Shown piece after piece: positions 1-11,434 of a DNA stretch of 64,000 bases. Origin of the DNA: Hymenopus coronatus (Eukaryota > Arthropoda > Insecta > Mantodea > Hymenopodidae); NCBI GenBank assembly GCA_030762935.1, contig CM060881.1, forward strand, positions 105,200,501 to 105,264,500. Reading direction: 5' to 3'. The translations under genes and the position numbers were made by a program. Each line of letters starts with the position of its first letter. Position 1 is the first letter of the stretch. The notes under the pieces are model-generated. The model made no database searches. It was not told where the DNA came from and saw nothing but the letters and a program-made list of their open reading frames with translations.

Positions 1-238
1 AGGAATTTGTCAACTGCTGTCCATACAAACAAAGTCAGTCACATAGCAACCAGATTTTTGCTATCACTTTAACCTATGGTACTTCCTTATTTCGCTTCTA
101 CCTACAAGGAAGCAAGTAATAAGACTATTTTTGCTATTTTTTTCTGATTAGCATGCAGTAAATCGAAATATAAGTTTTTAAGAATAATTTTTGCAGAGAT
201 GTAGAGGAAGTCACGTGAATGGTACACTTCAGATTTTT
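1..238 (-). repeat. R1 repeat, 5' portion, cut by window edge
   Basis: This is the first quarter of the R1 family in reverse orientation. It carries the recurring blocks for the blocked pair CACATAGCAACCAG and TTATTTCGCTTCTAC, and ends at the R1 head (reverse of TCTGATGTGTTCC) near position 235. The rest of the copy lies outside the window or has been lost. Confidence 0.8.
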
Positions 239-240
239 AC

Positions 241-320
241 CTATTTGTTACTGTTTGTCAGTTAACCAAAAATCATTCATAATGAGGAAAACTTCAGGGG
301 ATAATCTCAAGAAATTCAGT
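241..320 (+). repeat. R1 repeat, short middle fragment
   Basis: The stretch with AAAAATCATTCATAATGAGG and CTTCAGGGGATAATCTC matches the R1 middle block seen at 8,860-8,910 in plus orientation. It abuts a minus-oriented R1 piece, so the two form a small fold-back arrangement. Confidence 0.5.
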
Positions 321-340
321 GTATGGAATGAAATAAAATA

Positions 341-586
341 ATAGCTTTATGGACGCTCTTTAACTACTGTGGTTATAGTATCCCATTCTATTTTGTGCTT
401 GAAAGATCGCTTAAAATTACTCAGAGGTATCTTTATCAGGCTTGAGGTTCTTTTACGTATGTAAAAATCTATGACCCGGGACCCACGACTTTAATTCCCT
501 AATTCCCTTCCGTAAGAAGTTACGTTTGAGAATTTTTACTTCCGAAATAATGCATTATCGTCCACCAGGTTTGAACCCGCGAAATG
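341..586 (-). mobile_element. tRNA-derived SINE, family S1 (head truncated)
   Basis: Read on the minus strand, it has a box-B-like GGGTTCAAACC region at about 565-580, then a body shared with the copies at 587, 17,701 and 37,594. The body contains blocks such as GAACCTCAAGCCTGATA and AGAGCGTCCATAAA. The box A half of the tRNA head is missing. It abuts the next S1 copy directly. Confidence 0.75.
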
Positions 587-945
587 GAATTGGAGTTTTA
601 TTTATGGATGCTCTTTAACTACTGTGGTACTCAACGTACAATTCTATATTGGGCGTGAAAAGCTGCTTAAATTTGCTCAGAGGCCTCTTTATCTGGCTTG
701 AGTTTGCTTTACGTGCGGTAAATCTACGACACCCGATCAACGGCTTTACTTCCCTTCCGAAAGAAGCCATGCTAAGTATTTTTACGTCCGAAATAATCCA
801 TTGTCCTCTGTCCATTGAACCGCGACCTTCGGTATATGAAGTTACAAGGTAATCACTACACCCCGGAGGGCGACTGAACCCGTGACCTTGGGTACAAGAG
901 ATTAGCATAGTAACTACTATACCATGGAGATATACTGACATGACT
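587..945 (-). mobile_element. tRNA-derived SINE, family S1, with two tRNA-like heads
   Basis: The body is the same as in the neighbouring S1 copies and ends in CCATAAATAAAA on the minus strand. At its 5' end there are two successive tRNA-like heads, at about 811-869 and 870-932. Each has a GTAGTGATTACC or GTAGTTACTATGC box-A-like motif and a GGTTCA box-B-like motif. Other S1 copies carry one head. The doubled head may come from one SINE inserting into another's head, or from a tandem duplication. Confidence 0.7.
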
Positions 946-965
946 TACTTGTCATATAATATCTT

Positions 966-1616
966 TAATGTGTTTTTGAGAAAATCAACATTTCAAACAT
1001 GTTCCCTGTAAATGAACTACCCTTTACATGGAACATTTTTCGATAATTTTGATTTTCTCAAAAATGGCTAACGATTTTGTTTAAAACACCTTATTTATAA
1101 AATATTTTAATGACAAACGAAATGTATATCTAGTATTTCCTGTGAATAGCTTCTGAAGACCTCTTCTCTTCATTCTGGATAACTTTTATATAGCTGGCAA
1201 ACTGTAAGAGATTTACAAAAACTTACTACATAAAAGTGTAGATGTCACAATTTATTTATTGTTATAATTTTAACCGTTTTCGAGATATTCCTGATTATTG
1301 GTTTTAATTTAGCCCACTTAAACTTTTCTGCAACGGGATAACATCTTTCTTCTTGTTTCTCGTTTATTTACTCCTGGTAGGCAAACACATTAGAATTTCA
1401 AGTCTTTCACATAGCTACTGGCTTTTAAAGGACGAGACGAGCTTTAATCTGTGTATTCTCTTAGTTTCCTTCTACTTACAAGGAAACTAATAATACTACT
1501 TAATTCTGCTTATGTTTATGTTGATTAGCATGGTATAGATAAAAGGTTAATCTTTTGAATAAAGGTGTGTTGCCGACACCTAGAGGGCATCACGTAAATG
1601 CATTACATCAGATTAT
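966..1616 (-). repeat. R1 repeat, diverged, with fold-back at its left end
   Basis: Positions about 1,015-1,616 are an R1 copy in minus orientation, running from the CCCTTTACATGGAAC block to the reversed head at 1,600. Positions about 966-1,010 are the same internal R1 block in plus orientation (TTTTTGAGAAAATCAAC then GTTCCCTGTAAATG). The two halves mirror each other around 1,012, so the DNA could fold into a hairpin. The terminal palindrome is absent. Confidence 0.65.
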
Positions 1617-1755
1617 TTTCCTTCTACTTACAATGAACTAAGTTATAAGGACAATTTATAATAATGTTAGATAGAAGAATGTGCTTTTTAACAATGATTT
1701 GTTAGAGATTAGAGAAAATCATGTGAATGGACACGTTAGATTGTTTTAATGATGA
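1617..1755 (-). repeat. R1 repeat, 5' head fragment
   Basis: A second minus-oriented R1 head directly follows the previous copy. It holds the block CTTTTTAACAATGATTTGTT and the reversed head motif ATCATGTGAATGGACAC near 1,720. Confidence 0.55.
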
Positions 1756-3093
1756 ATTGTCAACAACTTATAGCTGAAGCCTTATATAGTTTGTCAGTTA
1801 ATCTGGTAGGTCGTATCGGACGATGAATGAAACGCGGGGAATGATGCTCAAATAAGCCCAGGGTCCGTTGAGTTGTCCGACAACCGCATTATCACTATAA
1901 GGGAAAAACTCAGGAAAAAAACCTTGCCAATTAACTAGCCCTATACGAGATTTGTACACAGGTCTTCTTGAATGTGAGGCAGATACCTTAGCCTGCTTAC
2001 CTGTTTGAGAAATTAGAATATAAATAAAATAGCGTAACTAGAACATTTACACTTAAATAGCAATTTGAGATCACGAATTTAATGAAAATCCTAACTTTGT
2101 ATCTTTAAAATGTTGTCGAATGGAATGTGATCTTAATTTTTAACAAATTAAGGTTTATGGATTTCTGAATGACAGGAGTATGACTGTTGTCTAAAAGGTG
2201 ATGTCTTTGGAGTAATTTCGTTTATGTTGCTCTCAAAGTGGCTGACGTAGGAAAACCACCTGTGTCTCCAAGCTTACTTAGTAAATTAAACTAAGGTAAA
2301 ACAGGAAAGCAAAATGCCTTGGAGAAGAAAGCAAACAGTTAAAGGACTAAACTGTAAAGGTATATCACATAACAATAGTAATTATATTTTCGAGATAGGT
2401 AAATACAAACGTAAGCTAGTAGTAGCAGTAGTAGAAGCATAACTAACTGTTATTCTTCGGTGAAAGGAATGAAAAACATTTACTCTGAATATGTTTTTTT
2501 ACAAAGGCTAATCAACAAAAACTGATTGGTTTGCATAATAGCAGCCTGTCTATACCTTTAACACTTAAAAAAAAAAGTAGCACTTTCCTCTCTGTATGCT
2601 ATGCTAAATCTTGTGGACGATATATGCGTTTCCTAAAACAAATAGAGGAGGAGTATGGTACTGTATAATTCTGCATTCGCTGGAAGTATACAAGTTCTGA
2701 ACCTCCTGAAAAGCTACAGCAAGCATAAGGTGAAGATTCACGATCTCGTTTAAGTGATTCAGGACTTTGTGTGTTAAGTACGGTTTCGGCCTCTTCAGTG
2801 ATCAATTGCTACGATTGTCTGTGGGGATCCGCAAAACAAATTGCAAAACCTCAATAAAATATTGAGAATTTCATGGTAGTGATTTAGAGTTATGCATAAT
2901 CATCTGCATATAACCGTGTTTGTGTGCGTTGGGTGCCGTGTCTGTTGACTCCGAACGTTTAGATACGTGCTGAAATTACCAGGTTTTCTTAACACAAGAA
3001 AGGAAAAACTTGTTCCATCTACAGCGAAGACTGTGGTACGTACATCTTATTGCAGTAATGGAATTACTTATCAGTATGCAGTTCTACCTCACA
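1756..3093. other. unassigned AT-rich DNA
   Basis: No recognisable gene or repeat. A 68-codon open frame on the minus strand at 2,599-2,805 has no recognisable domain, and I do not treat it as a gene. Confidence 0.5.
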
Positions 3094-3094
3094 C

Positions 3095-3330
3095 AGCCAT
3101 GGTTGAGTGGTTAGACCTCTCGCCTCTTACCTAGACGACCCGGGTTCGATCCCAAGCGAGCGCATGTGAGATTTGTGGTGGACAAAGCGGCGCATGGGTG
3201 GGTTTTCTCCGGCTTCTCCGGTTTTCCCCGCCATTGCATTCCACCGGTGCTGTTCATCTTCATTTCATGTATCACCAGTGCCATCACCTGCGGTGCCACA
3301 CGTAAAACACTACAAAAAATGACTACAGTT
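3095..3330 (+). mobile_element. tRNA-derived SINE (S5 type)
   Basis: It begins with a box-A-like GGTTGAGTGGTTAGACC and has a box-B-like CGGGTTCGATCCC about 35 bases on, the spacing of a tRNA-derived Pol III promoter. Next come a GC-richer body with the repeated GGTTTTCTCCGG and CTCCGGTTTTCCCC motif and an AT-rich tail near 3,310. It is much richer in GC than its flanks. The open frames on both strands here are incidental. Confidence 0.75.
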
Positions 3331-3514
3331 ATAGATTTAATACTGCACGTCAGTATTGGGTTAACTCAGGAAACACATCGTAATGATGATTAAACGATAC
3401 TATAATGAGCTGTTGGGTGGATTCGACAAGAAGCTGGGGAATAAGGAAACACTGTTTCCTACATCAATGCAACAGTACATTCATGCGGAACTGTATAACT
3501 GCATGAATTGCTGC

Positions 3515-3680
3515 CGCACTCCTAAAGTTTGCTCCACCTGACTTTCACTATTTCTTGTTCCGAAATATGAAGAAATGCCTCGTGGGAACAGAATCTAGAA
3601 CACGGCTTTACAAGTCCTATTTTGGAGGGGTTAAAACTTGCAGGAAGTGTGTAAACATAGGAGACAACATTGAGTAACAA
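3515..3680 (+). pseudogene. mariner-like transposase, C-terminal remnant
   Basis: One plus frame reads APPDFHYFLFRNMKK and then, about 20 residues on, CRKCVNIGDNIE before a stop. This follows the mariner pattern: the third catalytic Asp in a [P]xDFHxF motif, and near the C-terminus the KCxxxxGDYVE signature. The segment between is shortened and the N-terminal two thirds is absent. It lies just left of an R1 copy. I infer a mariner-type transposon tail from motif order alone. Confidence 0.45.
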
Positions 3681-3693
3681 ATAATTTGGTTTT

Positions 3694-4487
3694 GAAAAAA
3701 TCTGATGCATTCCATTCACATGACTTAGCTGTTCCACAAATAACTTTTCTTGCAAAAGATCATTCTTTTACCTACGTCGAGCTAATCAAGATAACATTAA
3801 CAGAATTTGTCTTATTACTAGCTTCTTTGTAACTAAATGGTAAATAAGGGAATATACAGGCTAAAGCGAAACTCATATCTTTTGAAAACCGGTCTATGTG
3901 AAATAATTGAAGTTCGGTACTCTTTCCTCCATAGGAGAAACACACCAATAAACTGAAACCAATAACTCTGAATATCTCGAAAAAAAATGTATACGTTATA
4001 AATTGTGTTTTAACGAGATCTACATTTTTTGTGTAATAATGTTTTGTCTAAAACTTATGGTTTAACAATTATGCAAGTCATTCAGAATGAAGAGATCTTC
4101 GAAGATTATTCACAGACAATTCAAGATATACATTTTGTCATAAAAATATCCAAACATTTGGCATTTTAATAAATATTTTATAGCAGTTTTTAACAAAATG
4201 AAAATGTTCGAAAAATGTTCCACGTTAAGGGTAGTATGGGATGGGAGATTTTCTTGAAAACATTAATTTTGCATTCTTGGAACATATTTAAAGTATTTAA
4301 GACTTTCATTTTTAAGCTAAGTTGCTCACAAACACACTTACAAACGCTAGTGCATGTTTATAAAAATGCAGTTTTAATTTTGGAAGTCTCAAACATGTAT
4401 TTCTAGTGAAATCTCATTCTTGGAGGAACACAATACCTTCGCTATCCTTTATGTACTTTGTATATGCGTACTAGAGAACGTAAAAAT
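3694..4487 (+). repeat. R1 repeat, nearly full length, diverged
   Basis: It starts at AAAAAATCTGATGCATTCC and ends with a decayed terminal palindrome and CGTAAAAAT at about 4,480. The palindrome reads ATGTACTTTGTATATGCG and has lost much of its symmetry. The internal order of blocks matches the copy at 6,021. Confidence 0.8.
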
Positions 4488-6020
4488 AGTGGATTCAGTC
4501 CTTAAACGGATATTTGTTGAAACTTCCCTCATAATGAAGTTCTACCTATAATATCGCGTTTTCGCATTATTAAAAAATTGAAATACAAAATAAAAAGGGA
4601 GGTTAAGCCATGTATTCAACAATTACGGGAACAATGTCAACCAATGCAAATTTGTAAAGAATCGTTGTTTATTGAAATCCGATGAGATACTCGTAGCTCA
4701 TGGGTTATCATAGAAGAGTCGCAAATTTCGGAATGACCGGTCATTCTTAACGATGTTTGATGGATTTCCCTAAATGCTGCGATGGATGAACATAATCCTA
4801 TTTCCCAGTCGTCAGCACATTTAATTGAGATCGTTAACACATGGACTTGTGAGTGGGAGGCTCGCCGTTTAGATTGCGCCAAACCGTTCTTCCTGGCTGA
4901 GGTTTTTTCAAGTTCCCCAGTCGTTATAACTATAACAAGTGGTTTTCTTCCTGGAAGCGTTTGAAGGTTTATTGGTTGGTATTACCTGGAAGGCGGGGTT
5001 CAAACTCGGAAACTGGCCGCATTTCGCAGAACTATGGAGGGAACGTTTCGTTATTGGAAGAGCAGAAGATAATTTCTACTAAATTAAAACTGTGTGATCA
5101 GCTACATAAGTAAATATATAAGACACTAGCCTTCCTAATGTTGACCACACCAAGGTTTTATCTTAGCAACATTGTACATAATGCAGATGCAATGTATACT
5201 CTCATTGCACTTTATGGTTGATATTTCTCAATGATATTCTGAAAGTATTCATTTTCTGGCTTTTTAAATGGTCTGATGATCACAAATCATCATTTTTCAC
5301 AATTTTCTAAAGATTGTAATTAATAATTTACATGTGCAACACGAAGGTTCTTCAAACGTTGCTTATGTTTTTATTCAGTGTATTTTACAGACCTTACAAA
5401 ATATACTTCCAGTGTTTCCTAAATTCTAATACAAATCTTTAATGCATATTTTGCAGAAGGAATTCTTTTGAAAGATAACATACAAACGTAAGAATAAAAT
5501 AAATATTAATATGAGAAAATGTTAAATTTACACCATAAACCAAAGAAACCCATATTCAGAATGCATTTTGCTAAAACATATGATAAAATTACAAATAACT
5601 GCAAACTAATAGACAGTAATACAAATATGTAGGGATAGCATCTTGGGGACAGAATCGAAGTTAGCGGAGCATGTTATATAGTTGTGATGTATTGACAATG
5701 CAGTATGTACGTAGTGGTACTAATAGAAGGAGTGGTAGACTGATGTTTTCACTAGGAGTGGAAGGCGATTAATTTGGGTAGGTGGTAAACATAAATACCA
5801 CTAATTTTCGAGAACTAACACTTTTATATTTACATACATTCAATTGCTGTTGTGCAACAAGTCATCAGCATCAACGTTTGTTTCATTTACACTCAAAATA
5901 GAAAATTACAATTTCCAGCAAAATACATTCGTAATGTCTCAAGTGTGATTCGCCTTCCATTGGCGCATAAACAGCCTTTATATTGTGAAAAGCTTCGCTC
6001 CATATCTCAAGCAAAATATG
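4488..6020. other. unassigned AT-rich DNA
   Basis: No recognisable repeat. Overlapping open frames on both strands at 4,637-4,964 sit in a slightly GC-richer patch. The minus frame (81 codons) contains MTGHSEICDSSMI but matches no domain I know. A transposon scrap is possible, but I cannot name one. Confidence 0.4.
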
Positions 6021-6904
6021 AAAAATCTGATGTGTACCATTCACATGGCTTTCTCCATATCCCTGCAACAAATAATTCTTCAAAAGCTTATACTTCTATT
6101 TACTTTATGCTAATCAGAAAAAATTAGCAGAAATAGTCTTATTACTCGCTTCCTTGAAGTAGAAGCGAAATAAGGGACAACCGTAGGTTACAGTGATAGT
6201 CAAAAGCTGGTTGCTATGTCAATGAAGTTCCTTTGTTTATATGCATAGGAGTTGACAAGTTCCTGTATGAGAAAAGTATACGTTTTTCATAGCAGAAACC
6301 AAAAACAAGGAATGTCACAAAAACGACGAACTCCACGAAAAAAATGTATATAACATAAATTGTGTGTTTTAATGTGCTCTACATTTTTTGTAGTAAGTTT
6401 TTGTCCATCTCTTACGGTTTAGCAGTTATTCAAAATTCAGTAAAATTCATCCAGAATAAACTACTCTTTAGAGACTATTCCCAGAAAATTCAAGATATAC
6501 ATTTCATTTGCCAGGTAAATATGTTTAATATCCGAAATTTTAATCAAAATCGTTAGAGCCATTTTTGAGAAAATCAAAATTTTCGAAAAAAGTTCCATGT
6601 AAAGGGTAGTTGGGTGTGGGGGGATTTTTCTCAAAATCTTCGTGTGTCGCATCCCTGGAAGATACTAAACTTAAATACCAAGTTTGGTGTTTTACCGACT
6701 TTTCGTTTTTGAGTTATCGTGTTCACAGACACACGGACACACGGACACACACACACACGGACTTTTTTGTGAAAATGCTTTTTTTTTGGATATTGGTGAT
6801 CCTAAAACATATATTTCCGGCGAAATCTCGGTATCGAATTTTTGGGTGGAGTGCAATACTTTCTCTATACACTATGTACATAGTGCGTATGGAGAAATTA
6901 AAAA
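6021..6904 (+). repeat. R1 repeat, full-length reference copy
   Basis: This is an 884-bp copy with all blocks present. The order is head AAAAATCTGATGTG, GAAATAAGGGA block, CACATAGCAACC block (here TTGCTATGTCAATGAAG), CTCTTACGGTTTAGCAG block, TTCCATGTAAAGGGTAG block, a CA/CACGGA tract at 6,722-6,763, TATTTCCGGCGAAATCTCGG, and the terminal palindrome around ACTATGTACATAGT (6,870-6,883) followed by TTAAAAAT. Both ends carry A-rich AAAAAT, which may be the target site, a target duplication or part of the element. No box A/box B promoter, poly(A) tail or recognisable protein is seen. Confidence 0.88.
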
Positions 6905-6934
6905 TTTGCGTGGTTGAGGCAAAACGGAAATAGG

Positions 6935-7290
6935 ATACACCATCGACTATTGGGTAAAATACTCCATCAGCAATTATTTCGGCAGCAATATCCTGTAGCA
7001 CATTTCTTATTTCACGTATTATTGAAATTTTGTTTTCCAAACGGTCTTACAAACAGGTGTCATGGGTCTGAATAATTGCTTGCACAGGTTCATCAACAGC
7101 TTTTGGACTTGAGGCATATGAATGTTCGATGTTTCCAAATATGTTATTATCGTAGATATGTCTACAAATTTCTTCTGTATGAATGGCAAATCTTCATGCA
7201 ATCCATTTGAAACAAGTGATTTTACAATCCTGATTGAAGAGGATGCACTATCATCCATTAATTACCTGTAGAAAATTATTGTAATACACA
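6935..7290 (-). pseudogene. coding-like remnant, possibly hAT-type transposase-related
   Basis: Two overlapping minus frames give a mostly helical peptide. It includes VDISTIITYLETSNIHMPQV (about 7,105-7,165) and then ISIIREIRNVLQDIAAE (about 6,975-7,030). The pattern of an xxIxxLExxxxxxxxQ helix near a short charged segment recalls the C-terminal half of some hAT-related or CGG-binding-protein-like sequences. This is a weak resemblance. The frame shifts near 7,030 and runs into the R1 copy. An acceptor-like TTTTCTACAG lies just upstream on the minus strand near 7,270. Confidence 0.25.
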
Positions 7291-8430
7291 GCATAATATA
7301 CTGCTGTATCGGGCCACGTTGGTCAACGCTTTACTACATGTTGTTTACATGCGACGCGTACAGTCGCCAATGCACGTCGGTCTCTACTCGGCATGTATGT
7401 AATGGTATCCACTTGTGTCCCTCTATCGGTCCCCAAAATGCTATCCCTGCAAATAAGTCTTGTTTTACACACAAAAATCTATTACACAGTTTACGGATGC
7501 AACCTCTATAATATTATACCCCGATCACAATGGCGTTATAAGCTATTTTGCAATTTTCTGTTGTAAAGAAGAGCATTGCTTTCTATATGCAGGAAATGTT
7601 CTTTTCAAATTATAAGTTAATGCCACTAATTATAATTTAGTATTAATTTGCAATTGTTCACCACAGTAGACTATAGCGCTATTTAAACTCCTTTGGTCCC
7701 TCATATTTCAATACCTTTTCCATACATTATGTCCGCCTGTGATGGAAACGTTTGGCGGCTTCTCCCCTTGCGACGGGGGATAAGCTATACTGCGGATAGA
7801 CGGGGGATCGAAGGCGTTCTGTATGCGATATCGTGTCACGTCAGGAGAACTTACTGTGTTGTTTGCCGCAAGAATAAAACTCATATATTTAGATTTGTGA
7901 GGAAAGCATTGAGAAAAATCAAAATAATAAAACAAACATTAGCTCAAAACCTCCCCGCTGAGTCTCCTCCAACGCCTATTTTTATATCCATTTTGGTCAT
8001 ATGCTAGCAATAGGCTCTCTCTCGATCACAGTGCTGAAAACCTCCTGTCCTTATAAACTAGGTCTCTATCCAAGTTCTGTGAAAATATTCCATACAGCTC
8101 CTTAAAATAACATAACATTAAAATAACAGCAGAAAATATCCCCATGTTGCGTAAATATAACATTATTTATACAATAATATTATCCAATAATATTTGGCCA
8201 ACTATGTTAATATTGCCGGCTACTAACAACTAACGAATATAAGTCGCTGTTAAAGTATCTCTGAAAGGAGACATGCGGGTAAAAGAAGCAGAAATCAGTT
8301 GGTGGATTCCATGTCATATCGGCATGCTGTTACAGTAGCTCAACTGTTATAGCAACGTACGAAGAACGGAAGGACTGTGCTCAAATTCCGACTGTGTTAT
8401 TGATCATTTCAGCAGGTTTTAACACTAAAT
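7291..8430. other. unassigned DNA
   Basis: Mixed composition. A GC-richer patch at about 7,735-7,870 contains overlapping open frames on both strands, none with a recognisable domain. No repeat family from elsewhere in the window is visible. Confidence 0.45.
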
Positions 8431-9310
8431 TAATCTGATGTTTACATTCACATAGCTTTCTCTACCTATTCTGTAACAATCTATTGTTGCAAAAGCTTAT
8501 TTTTCTACTTCATGATATTCAAGATAAACGTTAGCAAAAATGGTCTTACTAGTTATATCTTTATAAGTACGGAAATTAAGGGAATACACTAGTCTAAAGC
8601 CATAATCAAATCCTTAAAAAGTTGTCGCTATGTGAAGGAATTGAAATTTGGTTCTCTTTACAAACGTCAGGAATAAAAGAAAAGAGAGGTGAAAGAAATG
8701 TGACTTCTTGTTTGAGAAACGTTTAAGTAGTTTAAAATTGAAACAAATAATAAGGGCTAACTGCAGAAAATGCATGCGACATAAATTGCGTATTTTAAAA
8801 GGCTCTACTTTTTTTCTGTAGTACGTTTGAGTCTATCTCTTACAGTTTAGCCAGTTAGACAAAAGTCATTCAAAATGAAGAAATCTTCAGAGACTATTGC
8901 AAGAAAATAGAAAACATACATTTTATCCATCATATAAATATCTTGAATATAATATATTTTTATATGTGGCATTTTAATAGGCAATAAAATTTCAAAACTT
9001 TTTCAATATAAAGAGTCCTTTAGGTTGGTAGGATTTTTCTGAAAATCTTCCTGTCTTATCACTGAAAGTTAGAAAACTTAATTCCAAGTTTTGTATTTAA
9101 TCGACTTTTCATGTTTGAGCTATATCACAGACAGACATATAGACACACACACACACATACACACACACACGCTAGCACACGCACTCTGAGATTTCTCTAA
9201 AAATGTTTTTTTTACTCAGAGATTTTCAAAACATATATTTCCGGTAAAATATCGGTATCGAATTTGTACATTATATGTACATTGTACATACGTGGTAGAG
9301 AAAATAAAAC
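8431..9310 (+). repeat. R1 repeat, full length, diverged
   Basis: It starts at TAATCTGATGTTTACATTC and ends at a shortened terminal palindrome (TATGTACATTGTACATACG) and GAGAAAATAAAA. The CA tract at about 9,140-9,185 is expanded. Confidence 0.85.
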
Positions 9311-9360
9311 ATATGCTATGATAACGTAAATGTAGTAGCTATACATTAATAGCCTTACAA

Positions 9361-9986
9361 TTTTCACTTTCTCTACACGTACTATGTACATACTGCATAG
9401 AGAAGGTATAGCACTGCACCCAAAAATTTAATATCGAGATTTCACCGGAAATAGATGTCTTAGGGTCCCTTGAATCCCAAAAAAAGTATTTCTAGAAAAA
9501 AGTCCGTGTGTGTCAGTATGTCCGTGTGTCTGTGAACAGGATAGCTCAAAAACGAAAATTAGGTAGAATACCAAACTTGGTATTTAGACTTAGTATCTTC
9601 TAGTTTGTTAATATACCGTATATCAAACACGACAAATAAACTGTATATCTTGAATTTTCTAGGAATAGCCGCTAAAGACATCTTTATTCTGGATGAATTT
9701 TGCAGGATTTTATTTTTCTAGTAAACCGTAAGCGATAGACAAAAACTTACTACACAAAAATTGTACATCTCGTTGAAACGCACAATTTATGTCATATACA
9801 CATTTTTTCGTGGAGTTACCTCTTGTTATGAGTTTCAGCTCTAAAATACTTACACAACTTTTCACAGAAGGAAATTTTTTAACTCCTGGCAATGCAAAGA
9901 ATCGGAATTTATCCAAATGTCAACTAGCTTTTAAAATAGTTGACTATCGTTTAAGCCCAGTGTATTCCGTTATTTCCCTTCTACTT
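9361..9986 (-). repeat. R1 repeat, left arm of a fold-back pair
   Basis: The copy starts with TTTTCACTTTCTCTACACG and the terminal palindrome at about 9,372-9,400, then runs inward to the GAAATAACGG block at 9,970. An internal deletion near 9,600-9,620 removes the AAAGGGTAG region. It abuts a plus-oriented copy at 9,987, so the terminal palindromes face outward. Confidence 0.82.
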
Positions 9987-10843
9987 AAAAATTCTGATGT
10001 AATCTATTCACGTGACTTTCTCTACATTGCTGCAACAAATTATTGTTAAGAAGCTAATGCTTCTATTTACAACAAGCTAATCGAGAAAAAAATAGCAGAA
10101 ATAGTCTTATTACTTGCTTTATTCTAAGTAGAACCGAAATAAGGGAGTACTATAGGTTAAAGTGATAGTCAAACGCTGGTTGCTATGTGAGTGTAGTTCA
10201 TTTGTTTCTATGGACAGGAGTTGACAAATGCCCATATGAGAGAAGTATCGTTTTTAAAGCTGAAACCAAAAACCAGTAATATTTAAAAAACGATCAACTC
10301 CACGAAAAATGTTTATACAACAAAATTGTGTGTTTTAATGTGCTCTACAGATTTTGCATGTCTCTTACAGTTTAGCAGTTATACAAAATTCTGTAAAATT
10401 CATCCAGATTATAGTAGTCTTCAGATGCTATTCACAGAAATATCAAGATGTATATATTCTGTGTCAGATAAATATATTTAATATACGATATATAAATCAA
10501 AATCGTTAGTCATTTTTGAGAAAATCAAAATTTTCGAAAAACATTCCATGTAAAGGGTAGCTGGGGTTGGTGGGATATTATTTAAAATCTTCATGTCACG
10601 TCCCTGGGAGATACCAAACTTAAATACCAAGTTTGGTATGCAACGGTCTTTTCGTTTTTGAGCTATGCTGTCCACAGACACACAAACACACACACGGACC
10701 TTGTTTTTTTTTTGGGGGGGGGGGATTCAGGGGGACCCATAACATGTATTTCCGGTGAAATCTTGGTATGGAATTTTTGGGTGCATTACAATACCTTCTC
10801 TATACACTATGTACATAGTACTAAGTGTAGAGAGAATAAAAAA
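9987..10843 (+). repeat. R1 repeat, full length, right arm of a fold-back pair
   Basis: It starts at AAAATTCTGATGTAATC and ends at the palindrome CTATGTACATAGTACTAAG and AGAATAAAAAA. The CA tract is followed by a T run and a G run at about 10,703-10,728. Confidence 0.87.
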
Positions 10844-10851
10844 GGCAAGTC

Positions 10852-10962
10852 CCCTTGTGTTTATCTCGATTAGCATGAAGTAGATTAGAAGCACAAGTTT
10901 GTAAGAATAATTTGCTTCAGGGATGTATAGAAAGTCATGTGAATGGAACACACAAGATTTTT
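10852..10962 (-). repeat. R1 repeat, head fragment
   Basis: Only the first roughly 110 bp of R1 is present in minus orientation (TTATCTCGATTAGCATGAAG to the reversed head AGTCATGTGAATGGAAC). It directly follows a full plus copy. Confidence 0.7.
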
Positions 10963-11392
10963 AGACCAAATAATCAATAAAAATGATAAAACACAATAGA
11001 CTGCTATAATGCTGTCTGCCTAAGGAATATCGATGTCAGCCAAAATGTATATTGATAATGATATTTGAAGCAGTACGTTGCTTCGACTTGTATTCGGTTT
11101 CTCAGTAGGTCTTCTATTTTCAAGTGCTTGAGGCAGTTTCCTTTCTCTCGGATTTTCCACTTAAATAACGTTTTATTTGATCCCTTGGAAACAGCTAAAG
11201 TGAACGAGTGTCTCATAACGTGGGTTACGAGGCCTGCTAAGGGGGGAAAGAAAATAAAATCCCTTTTCTGGCAAATTAATCCCGTTTGATGACATAAAGC
11301 AAAGCATCAGCAGAACAAAATGCATGTTCAAGGGATTAAGAGATTGCGTTTCGTTATTAGCATTTCATGTTAATAACATACTTATATACACC

Positions 11393-11434
<42 letters not shown>

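Noticed and set aside
6021..6904. R1 as a Helitron
   Set aside because: A terminal hairpin is present, but the 3' CTRR end and 5' TC end expected of Helitrons are not seen. The ends are A-rich instead.
6021..6904. R1 as a SINE
   Set aside because: No box A/box B at the head, no poly(A) or short-repeat tail, and a length of about 880 bp is beyond the usual range.
6684..7040. Several overlapping frames rich in His/Thr or Val/Cys/Ser (HTDTHTH, VCVCVRVSVCL)
   Set aside because: These are translations of the R1 CA/CACGGA tract, and the same peptides recur in every R1 copy.
11394..11434. CRISPR-like or regulatory array
   Set aside because: It is a plain trinucleotide microsatellite without spacers.
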